From Leucobacter sp. (GTDB taxonomy: Bacteria; Actinomycetota; Actinomycetes; Actinomycetales; Microbacteriaceae), in contig JAAZHL010000088.1 in assembly GCA_012510755.1 (NCBI GenBank), positions 1-5,549 on the forward strand: a stretch of DNA of 5,549 bases. The letters run 5' to 3'. Below are positions 1 through 5,340 of the stretch, in pieces (position 1 is the first letter of the stretch; each line of letters starts with the position of its first letter). A program made the position numbers and the translations under genes. Under the pieces are notes generated by a model. It did no database searches. It was not told where the DNA came from and saw nothing but the letters and a program-made list of their open reading frames with translations.

Positions 1-2
1 AT

Positions 3-323
3 GAGGCGCTGCTCGAACACGCCGCCACGCTCAGCAACTCAGACATTCCCTGGGCCCTACAAAATTATCGCCTCATCGAAGCTGCAGACGACCTCACCGC
101 GAGCGGCGCGAGTCGGGTGCTTGGTGTGCATCGACTCTTCGTGCACTACCTCACCAATCATGCAAGCTCAGCCTCGCCGCAAGCATCAATCGTGTTGCAG
201 GCGACTGCCGCGGCAACGGCAGCGAAGATGTTGGTCGCGCTTACTACTTGGATCGATGCCGGCGTGAACCGGCCCACACAGGCAACTGTCGTCGCACAGG
301 CGCTCAACACCCGAAGCACCTGA
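3..323 (+). CDS. 3' end of an unrecognised protein gene (partial, cut by left edge)
   Basis: The frame starting at base 3 is open from the window edge to the TGA at 321-323 and gives the last 106 residues of a protein. The composition is protein-like: mostly helical, rich in Ala, Leu and Thr, with segments such as PWALQNYRLIEAADDL and RVLGVHRLFVHYL. A stretch around QATAAATAAKMLVALTTWID could be an amphipathic or weakly hydrophobic helix. I see no motif that names a family, so no function is given. The start lies outside the window; the internal ATG at 117 is not a credible start because the frame is open and protein-like upstream of it. Def begins 18 bp after the stop on the same strand, so the two may be co-transcribed. 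A helical C-terminal tail of a membrane or regulatory protein is possible but unsupported. Confidence 0.6.
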   Translation, partial: EALLEHAATLSNSDIPWALQNYRLIEAADDLTASGASRVLGVHRLFVHYLTNHASSASPQASIVLQATAAATAAKMLVALTTWIDAGVNRPTQATVVAQALNTRST

Positions 324-341
324 CCGTTAGAATTGTTCACC

Positions 342-905
342 ATGGCCATTCTTCCCATTGTGATCAGCGGCGAGCCCGTGTTGCACCGCCCCGCAGAACC
401 CGTGACCGAGTTTGATGCTGAGTTGCGGGCATTCATTGATGACATGTTTGAGACGTGCGAGGCGGCGCCCGGGGTTGGGCTTGCGGCCCCGCAGGTTGGC
501 GTTGGCAAACGCATCTTCGTGTGGATGTACGGTGATCAAGACGAGGCGCCAGAGCGTGGTGTCGCGATCAATCCGATGCTGTGGATCTCGCCGCCAGAAC
601 CGGGGCTACCCGAAGAAGGCGAAGAAGAGGGGTGCCTCTCGTTTCCTGGTGAGCGGTTCGCTCTGCGCAGGTCAGCGCGTGCCCTGCTGCGCGCGCAAGA
701 CATTGACGGCAACCACTATGAGCTCGAGACCAGCGGCTGGTTCGCCCGCATCATGCAACACGAGTACGACCACCTCAACGGCCTGCTCTACGTCGATCGC
801 CTGGTGCACCCAGAGAGCCGCGGCGCACAGAAAGCCGAACGCAAGAACGGGTGGGGCACGCCCGGCCTGAGCTGGCTGCCAGGGGTCGCCGACCTCGAGG
901 GCTGA
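342..905 (+). CDS. def: Peptide deformylase
   Basis: This enzyme removes the formyl group from the N-terminal formylmethionine of new proteins as they leave the ribosome in the cytoplasm; it is a metal-dependent hydrolase, normally with Fe2+. All three family motifs are visible in the 187-residue product: GVGLAAPQVG at residues 44-53, EGCLS at 96-100 and QHEYDH at 139-144. The expected metal ligands are C98, H140 and H144, and E141 is the catalytic acid/base. Length is normal for the family. I chose the ATG at 342 because the product then begins MAILPIVISGEPVLH, which matches the usual deformylase N-terminus. A TTG at 333 in the same frame would add three residues. No strong Shine-Dalgarno sequence precedes either start. 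The gene follows the upstream partial gene by 18 bp and converges on the MFS gene with only 19 bp between stops. All catalytic residues are intact, so it should be active. Confidence 0.97.
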   Translation: MAILPIVISGEPVLHRPAEPVTEFDAELRAFIDDMFETCEAAPGVGLAAPQVGVGKRIFVWMYGDQDEAPERGVAINPMLWISPPEPGLPEEGEEEGCLSFPGERFALRRSARALLRAQDIDGNHYELETSGWFARIMQHEYDHLNGLLYVDRLVHPESRGAQKAERKNGWGTPGLSWLPGVADLEG

Positions 906-924
906 GCCCAGGTAGCCTCGCGCG

Positions 925-2157
925 TTACCGCAGCTCTGACGGTTCGGTGGGGTCGAACGAGCGTGAGTCAGCCACAAACGTCCACGCGATTGCTGCGACC
1001 GCGAGCAGCGCCGCGGTGAGCACAAACGCGGGGCCCAACCCGCCAATGTCGACCACTGCGCCAGCAATGGCTGGGCCGAGCACTCCGCCCAGATCGGACG
1101 CCATCGAATACCCGGCGACGACACCACCCCCGCGCCGCCGAGCCAACACGTCTGCGAGCACAGCTTGCTGGCCGGGGTTCGCAAGGGCTGAGCCCGCACC
1201 CGACACCAGCATCACCGCAGCGAGCAGCCACAACGACGGTGCAACCGGCACCGCAACATAGCTCACCGCCAAGACCGCCATGCCCACAATCAACATGGGT
1301 TTGCGGCCCACCGAGTCGTTCCACCGGCCCGACGGAAAAATGAGAGCTGCGTTACCCGCCGCATATGCGGCGAGCACCCAGGCTGCAGCGGTCGCATCAC
1401 CGCCGAAGACCGTGGCGACCAAGATCGGAATCAGCGAGATGCGCACGCCGAACGATGCCCAACCAAAGGCAAAGGTCGACAACAGCAGCACGCGATACTG
1501 CTTGATGCGCAACGCGGCACCAAAACTGAGCTCGCTGTGTGCCTCCCCGGCCGCGACAGACAGGCCCTGCGGGGAGGGGCGGGCGGCAGCTTGCGATCCT
1601 CGTAGAGAAACAGCAACGACGGCAGCCGCAACGACGAGCGTGAAGAAATAGAACACGAACGGTGCACGCAACCCAAAAATTGCCACCACACCACCGAGCA
1701 CCGGCCCGAGCAACCCGCCCAACAGAAACCCTGCCGCGTTCAAACTCGCTACCTTGCCGCGGGCATTATTGGGGCTCACCTTGGCGAGCAACGCCGTCGC
1801 AGCGACCGTGAACATTGCAGAACCGACACCGCCAGCACCACGCAAAATCACAAACTGTGAATAGTTCATCGCGAACGCTGCGGCGCCCGTCGACACCGCA
1901 ACCGCAAGAATACCGATCGTGTACGTGCGACGTTCGCCCAGCTTCGAAACGACCCAACCAGCGACGGGAGCCGACACCAAGCGCATGAGTGCGAAGGCAC
2001 TGACGATCGCCGAGGCAGCAAAATTTGAAACACCAAACTCAAGCGCAAACTGTGGAATCGCCGGCGCGACCACCCCATAACCGAGCGCGACCGCGAAGCC
2101 ACCGGCGACAAGCGCCCACACCTCGAACGGAAGGCGGGGCTTCTGGGTCGTGGGCAT
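925..2157 (-). CDS. MFS transporter, probable drug/H+ antiporter type
   Basis: This is a 410-residue inner-membrane secondary transporter of the major facilitator superfamily, probably an exporter driven by the proton gradient; its substrate cannot be read from the sequence. About 12 hydrophobic segments occur as two sets of six, roughly at residues 13-184 and 222-397, separated by a polar loop near 185-220. The loop 2-3 motif A is present as GWVVSKLGERR (67-77), where Ser71 stands in place of the usual Asp. Its counterpart in the second half, GRWNDSVGRK (277-286), keeps Asp281. Motif B is seen around R106 (LRGAGGVGSA). A motif C-like stretch, GFLLGGLLGPVLGG (143-156), is typical of antiporters of the DHA drug-efflux families. 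The ATG directly follows the TGA of the upstream regulator gene with no gap, so translation is probably coupled; there is no separate good ribosome binding site. A sugar or metabolite exporter is an alternative. Confidence 0.92.
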   Translation of the reverse strand: MPTTQKPRLPFEVWALVAGGFAVALGYGVVAPAIPQFALEFGVSNFAASAIVSAFALMRLVSAPVAGWVVSKLGERRTYTIGILAVAVSTGAAAFAMNYSQFVILRGAGGVGSAMFTVAATALLAKVSPNNARGKVASLNAAGFLLGGLLGPVLGGVVAIFGLRAPFVFYFFTLVVAAAVVAVSLRGSQAAARPSPQGLSVAAGEAHSELSFGAALRIKQYRVLLLSTFAFGWASFGVRISLIPILVATVFGGDATAAAWVLAAYAAGNAALIFPSGRWNDSVGRKPMLIVGMAVLAVSYVAVPVAPSLWLLAAVMLVSGAGSALANPGQQAVLADVLARRRGGGVVAGYSMASDLGGVLGPAIAGAVVDIGGLGPAFVLTAALLAVAAIAWTFVADSRSFDPTEPSELR

Positions 2158-3549
2158 TCACCCGAGTCTAGCGGGGGAGTCACCCTTGCCTAGCGACGCG
2201 TACACGAGCGCAGCACGGTCTCGAATCATCGCCGCCCAATCAGCGTAGGGCTCATCAGAGAACGCATCACCGTGATAGAGCGCGCGTGCCGAATGAGCGC
2301 TCTGCGCATCGGCGTCAGCAGACGAAGAGAGTTCAAAGAACCTCTCGAGGTCGACCCACAGGTGCTCGAGGTTGAGCCACAGCGCCTCACCCTCGGTCGT
2401 TAAGTAGTGCTGCGTAGGCATGAGCCGGTCGGGATCGAACGCTCGCCGAACCACGTTGACCGCAACCGCGAAACGATTGCCAAGGGTGTCAGGGTGCTCA
2501 TCTGGCCAGAGCGCGTGCATATAAACCTCACGCGAAGTAGCGGCACCGCGGGCAGCAACGAGCATCTTCAACAGCTCACGTGCCTTACGCGACGACCATT
2601 GCGCGCGCCGACCGCACAGTGAGACCACCTCAAACTTGCCCAGCACCCGCACCCGTGGGCGCACCATAGTTCGCCGCAGCAGGCCAGCGAAACCACGCGC
2701 CTCGCAGGTCGCTCGTGCCTCAGCCAACAACACCTCAGCATCAATATCTGCGAGATCGTGGCGCAGCGCAAAGCCGGCCAACTCGATCTGCGCTTCTGCA
2801 TGCCACGCGATCGCCTCAATTCGGCCGGTGATCTCGAGCGCAAGTTCGAGGTGCGACCGGGCATCTTCGAGCAGACCAAGACGCTCTTCGAGCAGGCCGA
2901 GCGTGCGGGCAGCCGTGCCCCAGAACGCTACGCCGCCACCCGCAGGCACCAGGCGCCCAGCGTATGGAAGCAGCAGGTCGCGAATCTCAGCCGCCTGCTC
3001 AGCAGTGCCAGTCAGCGTCGCGATCTCGGCGAGCACGACCATGGTGCACAGCCAATACTTGTCACGGGGAATATCACCGGGATCGGGCAGTGACCTCAAC
3101 AGGGTCTCGGCCGAAGAGTGGCGACCCTGCAGCAGCCACAGCAAGGCCAGTGACGCTGGCCAGAGCAACTGCTCAGGGTATTCGCGCCTGGCTCGCAGAA
3201 AGTGTTCTTCGAGGTCGTCAATACTGCCCTGCATCCAACAAATGACACCCACATGAGTGGTGAACAGCGCGAATGCCTGGCTTTCGCCTTGCGTTCGGGA
3301 AAAGAGCGAGAACGCGAGCTCTTCGGCTGCCTGCGCATCACCATCGAGAATGGCTCGCAAACAGCGAAACCAATCGACGGCCACGTCATCATCGGTTGTG
3401 GGTAAATGAGCGGCACGATCTTGTGGCCCGGCCAGCTCGGTGTCAAGGGAACGAATATCGCCTCGATTGAGCAGCGCAAGAAAGCGCTCTTCTGCGCGCT
3501 GTGCCGCGGCGACTGAATGCAAGTCGGAATCAGCGACGAACCCCACCAT
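2158..3549 (-). CDS. SARP-like transcriptional regulator: TPR-like N-terminus, C-terminal winged helix and short BTAD
   Basis: The product has 463 residues. Residues about 1-295 are helical and TPR-like, with repeated Ala/Leu-rich helix pairs such as DDLEEHFLRARREYPEQLL (111-129) and LEDARSHLELALEITGRIEA (227-246). Residues about 298-395 match the OmpR/SARP winged helix: a starting strand VRVLGKFEVV, the W-SSRKARELL segment (318-327), ALWPD (346-350) and a recognition-helix-like LGNRFAVAVNVVRRAF (356-371). A BTAD beginning follows (VDLERFFEL, 399-407; LYHGDAFSDEPYADW, 424-438), but the protein ends at 463, tens of residues before a full BTAD would finish. Classical SARPs such as DnrI or AfsR carry winged helix and BTAD at the N-terminus, so this order resembles the C-terminal part of MalT-like BTAD regulators without their NTPase. 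A GGAG (3552-3555) lies 2 nt before the ATG and 5 nt before a GTG at codon 2, so the true start may be that GTG. It probably regulates the coupled MFS gene. Confidence 0.88.
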   Translation of the reverse strand: MVGFVADSDLHSVAAAQRAEERFLALLNRGDIRSLDTELAGPQDRAAHLPTTDDDVAVDWFRCLRAILDGDAQAAEELAFSLFSRTQGESQAFALFTTHVGVICWMQGSIDDLEEHFLRARREYPEQLLWPASLALLWLLQGRHSSAETLLRSLPDPGDIPRDKYWLCTMVVLAEIATLTGTAEQAAEIRDLLLPYAGRLVPAGGGVAFWGTAARTLGLLEERLGLLEDARSHLELALEITGRIEAIAWHAEAQIELAGFALRHDLADIDAEVLLAEARATCEARGFAGLLRRTMVRPRVRVLGKFEVVSLCGRRAQWSSRKARELLKMLVAARGAATSREVYMHALWPDEHPDTLGNRFAVAVNVVRRAFDPDRLMPTQHYLTTEGEALWLNLEHLWVDLERFFELSSSADADAQSAHSARALYHGDAFSDEPYADWAAMIRDRAALVYASLGKGDSPARLG

Positions 3550-3610
3550 GTCTCCACCATAGCTAGTTGGCTTTCATTTTTCTCACACTCGCATGCATAT
3601 GGTGTCGTGT
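3550..3610. promoter_or_regulatory. Divergent intergenic region between regulator and lipoprotein genes
   Basis: About 60 bp separate the minus-strand regulator start from the preferred plus-strand lipoprotein start, so promoters and operators for both must sit here or reach into the coding ends. It is noticeably more AT-rich than the flanks (for example GGCTTTCATTTTTCTCAC). It contains the minus-strand ribosome binding site GGAG at 3552-3555 and, on the plus strand, a weak GGTG at 3601-3604 six nt before the ATG at 3611. A TTGGCT at 3567-3572 could be a plus-strand -35 element, but no convincing -10 lies at the right distance. No clear operator palindrome for the regulator is visible. Confidence 0.4.
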
Positions 3611-4207
3611 ATGCAGAATTCTTTGTCTTTGTACGTGCGGCGCGTGCTGCAATCTCTTGCGGCCGCAATCATTGCAGCCGCCTTGCTCTCCGCGTGCGCG
3701 GCTGAAGCTGAGCCACCCGCATCGGGTGGGGCTGACGGTGCCGCACCGAGCGCGGCGGCGCCGAGCGACGCAGCCGCTGGCGAGTCTGGCGAGTCTGGCG
3801 CGCAGCCGGGTGAGCCGGTCGTGCGCGAACAGGCGGAAACGTGTGGCTGGGAGCTTGCGGCCTTGACCGCCGAGGTGCCAGAGCTGCCGTCGGGTCAAAC
3901 AGGAGAGCTTCAAGACGTGATTATTGGTGCATGGCAGCACACCCACTTCGATAGCGGCAGCGGATTCGAACAGCTCGCAAACGAAGACATCAGGTATGTG
4001 TTTCCGTCGACCGACCGGCTGCTGTATTGCCAGCACATACCTGGCATCACTGAACACGCAGAGAACGCCGCCAGCATCACACTTGAGGCCACAAAGATTG
4101 TGCTGCCCGGTGGCCACCCAGGGTTCGTCGTCACCCACTGGAGCGACGACACCATGCTGTGGAACAACCCGACTGATGGTTCGACATATGTCTTACAACG
4201 CAGATAG
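3611..4207 (+). CDS. Secreted lipoprotein, unknown function (lipoprotein 1)
   Basis: The 198-residue product begins with a lipoprotein signal peptide: a basic n-region (YVRR), a hydrophobic core (AAAIIAAALL) and the lipobox LSAC with the lipidated Cys at 29. It should be anchored to the outer face of the cytoplasmic membrane. Residues 30-72 form an Ala/Ser/Gly/Pro/Glu-rich linker, including a 9-bp tandem duplication that encodes GESGES. The globular part runs from about 75 to 198 and is rich in alternating, strand-like segments, with Cys78 and Cys140 able to form a disulfide, a GAWQHTHF segment near 106-113 and a C-terminus ending VLQRR. It could be a small beta-barrel, but I recognise no family. 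The start is uncertain: in-frame ATGs at 3593 and 3599 and a GTG at 3602 are possible. I chose 3611 because a weak GGTG lies six nt upstream and the signal peptide then has a normal n-region. The stop TAG lies inside an 18-bp tandem repeat. Confidence 0.82.
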   Translation: MQNSLSLYVRRVLQSLAAAIIAAALLSACAAEAEPPASGGADGAAPSAAAPSDAAAGESGESGAQPGEPVVREQAETCGWELAALTAEVPELPSGQTGELQDVIIGAWQHTHFDSGSGFEQLANEDIRYVFPSTDRLLYCQHIPGITEHAENAASITLEATKIVLPGGHPGFVVTHWSDDTMLWNNPTDGSTYVLQRR

Positions 4208-4265
4208 CGCGTACAACGTAGATAGTTTGTACGGTGCAGATAGTGCGTACAACGCAGATTGCGAG
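4194..4265 (+). repeat. Four-copy 18-bp tandem repeat between the two lipoprotein genes
   Basis: Four consecutive 18-bp units occupy 4194-4211, 4212-4229, 4230-4247 and 4248-4265. The consensus is TACAACGCAGATAGTGCG, with up to a few changes per unit. The array covers the last codons and stop of lipoprotein 1 (TAG at 4205-4207) and runs to the ribosome binding site of lipoprotein 2. Two more TAG triplets lie in the lipoprotein 1 frame at the same place in units 2 and 3 (4223, 4241). In the next frame the units read as hexapeptides YNADSA, YNVDSL, YGADSA and YNADCE without a stop. Copy number could vary by slippage in units of six codons. Confidence 0.9.
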
Positions 4266-4266
4266 G
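4263..4266 (+). promoter_or_regulatory. Ribosome binding site of lipoprotein 2
   Basis: GAGG lies 7 nt before the GTG at 4274 and 13 nt before the ATG at 4280. The good spacing to GTG decides the start in favour of 4274. Three of its four bases are the divergent end of the fourth tandem-repeat unit. Confidence 0.55.
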
Positions 4267-4273
4267 CAGACCA

Positions 4274-4906
4274 GTGAACATGTGCGTGAAGAACACCTTG
4301 CGGGTGCTACTCGCAGCAGCGACCACCGCAGCCTTCGTCGTGCCGCTTGCGGCGTGCGCTCAGCCAGAGGCGAGAGACGGGACTGCGGGTGGCGGTGCTG
4401 GTGCGCAAAGCTCAGACTCGACGGCGGCAGCTGCGGGCGAGATACCCGCCACCGACGGAGATGCCGATGCTGCCACTGGCACCCAGGCGCTGCAGGGCGC
4501 CGCGTGTTTGGAGGGAGACTGGTTGGCCGACAACTCGTACTTTCTTGCGGCCATTCGCGAGTTTGGCGACGAGATCAAGTCGGTTGAGGGTGAAGTGATC
4601 GTCAGTTTTCGCGCCGATGAGACCATGGAAACTACGTACCGAGGCTGGTTGATTACGGCCGTGGCTGAGGGGCAGACCATCACGATCCAGCGTGACGGCG
4701 TCGACACCGGCACCTATTCTGCGGGCGATACGACTCTGGCTATGAAAGACACGGCGGTCGGCTCGAGCCTCGTCATGTCGGGTGACGGGTTTCAGATGGC
4801 GGTCGATGCAGAGCCGGTCGACCAGCCCTCGGCAAGCTACACCTGTGCCGCCGATACTGCCGTAATTACGACGACAGATGGCGCCATGCAGCTCATGCGG
4901 CGTTAA
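4274..4906 (+). CDS. Secreted lipoprotein, unknown function (lipoprotein 2)
   Basis: The 210-residue product has a lipoprotein signal peptide (Lys6 and Arg10, hydrophobic LLAAATTAAFVVPL) with lipobox LAAC and the lipidated Cys at 28, so it should sit on the outer face of the membrane. A Gly/Ala/Ser/Asp-rich linker runs to about residue 75. The globular domain starts with ACLEGDW (Cys78, Trp83), continues through alternating polar/hydrophobic strand-like segments (EVIVSFRAD, TITIQRDG) and ends with SYTCAADTAVI (Cys191) and a terminal QLMRR. The spacing of one Cys near the first strand and one near the last suggests a disulfide closing a small lipocalin-like beta-barrel; that is inference from pattern. 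It resembles lipoprotein 1 in architecture but not clearly in sequence. GTG 4274 was chosen for its ribosome binding site; ATG 4280 is the main alternative and TTG 4259 is less likely. The 66-bp gap and same strand suggest an operon with lipoprotein 1. Confidence 0.83.
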   Translation: MNMCVKNTLRVLLAAATTAAFVVPLAACAQPEARDGTAGGGAGAQSSDSTAAAAGEIPATDGDADAATGTQALQGAACLEGDWLADNSYFLAAIREFGDEIKSVEGEVIVSFRADETMETTYRGWLITAVAEGQTITIQRDGVDTGTYSAGDTTLAMKDTAVGSSLVMSGDGFQMAVDAEPVDQPSASYTCAADTAVITTTDGAMQLMRR

Positions 4907-4938
4907 CGAGCTCAGAAGCGTAGTAATCTCGAAGGGTC

Positions 4939-5014
4939 GCCTCCGTAGCTCAGGGGATAGAGCAATGGCCTTCTAATCCATCGGTCGCAGGTTCGAATCC
5001 TGCCGGGGGCACCA
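4939..5014 (+). tRNA. tRNA-Arg (anticodon UCU)
   Basis: A full 76-nt cloverleaf can be folded by eye, including an encoded CCA at 5012-5014. The acceptor stem pairs GCCTCCG (4939-4945) with CGGGGGC (5004-5010), with one G-T pair; the D stem is GCTC/GAGC. The T stem is GCAGG/CCTGC around TTCGAAT. The anticodon loop CTTCTAA (4970-4976) places TCT at 4972-4974, which reads AGA and AGG arginine codons. These are rare in high-GC genomes. The anticodon stem ATGGC/TCCAT has a C-T mismatch at the pair next to the loop (4969 with 4977). The gene starts 32 bp after the lipoprotein 2 stop; TAGTAAT at 4921-4927 is a possible -10 region, without a clear -35. Confidence 0.96.
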
Positions 5015-5087
5015 TGCTGAAGTGCAGGTGCGACGCCTGAAAGTATCGGGTGTTCGCGGCTGGCCGTCTGGCCGCTCTGGCCTCCCG

Positions 5088-5112
5088 AGTCGCGGCCGCA
5101 CGAGCCGCGACT
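5088..5112 (+). terminator. GC-rich hairpin downstream of tRNA-Arg, possible terminator without U-tract
   Basis: Perfect 9-bp arms AGTCGCGGC (5088-5096) and GCCGCGACT (5104-5112) flank the 7-nt loop CGCACGA. The hairpin lies 74 nt after the tRNA end. It has no following T-run, so it would be an atypical terminator at best; it could instead be a processing or structural element. Confidence 0.35.
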
Positions 5113-5129
5113 GTGCGAATCGCGACAAA

Positions 5130-5177
5130 TGGGCAGTACATGCTGCCTCTGTCAAGAAATGTGACAACTACTGCCCA
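5130..5177. repeat. Nested inverted repeat (imperfect long hairpin)
   Basis: Outer arms TGGGCAGTA (5130-5138) and TACTGCCCA (5169-5177) are perfect over 9 bp. Inside them a second inverted pair, TGTCA (5150-5154) and TGACA (5162-5166), closes a 7-nt loop. The two stems are joined by an asymmetric internal loop of 11 nt on one side and 2 nt on the other. As RNA this could fold on either strand. It could be part of a terminator for the globin transcript, a small RNA or a degenerate mobile-element end; none is shown. Confidence 0.55.
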
Positions 5178-5216
5178 CCGGCGGCGGGCGAAGTGCAACT
5201 TTGTGTCGCGCGCAGG

Positions 5217-5335
5217 TCAGCTGCTCACGTGGCTCAGCTGCTCACGTGGCTCAGCTGCTCACGTGGCTCACCTGCTGACGTGGCTCAGCTGCTCACGTGG
5301 CTCACCTGCTGACGTGGCTCACCTGCTCACACGGA
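5217..5335. repeat. Seven-copy 17-bp tandem repeat
   Basis: Seven contiguous 17-bp units start at 5217, 5234, 5251, 5268, 5285, 5302 and 5319. Type A, TCAGCTGCTCACGTGGC, occupies units 1, 2, 3 and 5. Type B, TCACCTGCTGACGTGGC, occupies units 4 and 6 and differs at positions 4 and 10. Unit 7 is degenerate at its end. Units 3-4 and 5-6 form two identical 34-bp blocks (5251-5284 and 5285-5318), so the latest expansion was probably by dimer. Each A unit carries two palindromic hexamers, CAGCTG and CACGTG. The period is not a multiple of three, so it does not code for a repeat peptide. The array ends 5 bp before the globin stop codon. There are no spacers, so it is not a CRISPR array. Confidence 0.95.
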
Positions 5336-5340
5336 CGGGT

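Larger units (their letters stand above)
5015..5340. other. Gene-free convergent intergenic region rich in repeats
   Basis: This 326-bp stretch lies between the 3' end of the plus-strand tRNA and the 3' end of the minus-strand globin gene. It holds two inverted repeats and a 17-bp tandem array, described separately. Open frames here look spurious: one on the minus strand runs across the tRNA and gives the well-known false peptide AGFEPATDGLE, and one on the plus strand is a translation of the tandem array. No integrase, attachment duplicate of the tRNA 3' end or transposase remnant is visible. Transcription from both sides should end here. Confidence 0.75.

Noticed and set aside
893..929. Possible terminator between convergent def and MFS genes
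   Set aside because: Only a short palindrome CCTCGAGG and a 4-bp GGTA/TACC pairing are visible, with no stable stem or T-run.
672..1199. Minus-strand 175-residue frame spanning the ends of def and the MFS gene
   Set aside because: It runs over two well-supported genes in a different frame and shows no recognisable domain.
2636..3256. Plus-strand 206-residue open frame opposite the regulator gene
   Set aside because: Its Arg/Ser/Ala-rich composition is typical of the shadow strand of a high-GC gene, and the minus-strand regulator has clear domain motifs.
3563..4326. Minus-strand open frames opposite the lipoprotein 1 gene
   Set aside because: They are Arg/Cys/His-rich shadows; the plus strand has a clear lipoprotein signal peptide and lipobox.
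4950..5198. Minus-strand 82-residue open frame across the tRNA
   Set aside because: It contains AGFEPATDGLE, the familiar false peptide produced by translating the antisense strand of a tRNA gene.
5022..5312. Plus-strand 96-residue open frame after the tRNA
   Set aside because: Its second half is just translation of the 17-bp tandem array, and there is no ribosome binding site or family resemblance.
5217..5335. CRISPR array
   Set aside because: Units are only 17 bp and directly contiguous without spacers, and no cas gene is present.
4939..5340. tRNA-associated integration site of a mobile element
   Set aside because: No second copy of the tRNA 3' end, integrase or foreign gene block is seen in the window.
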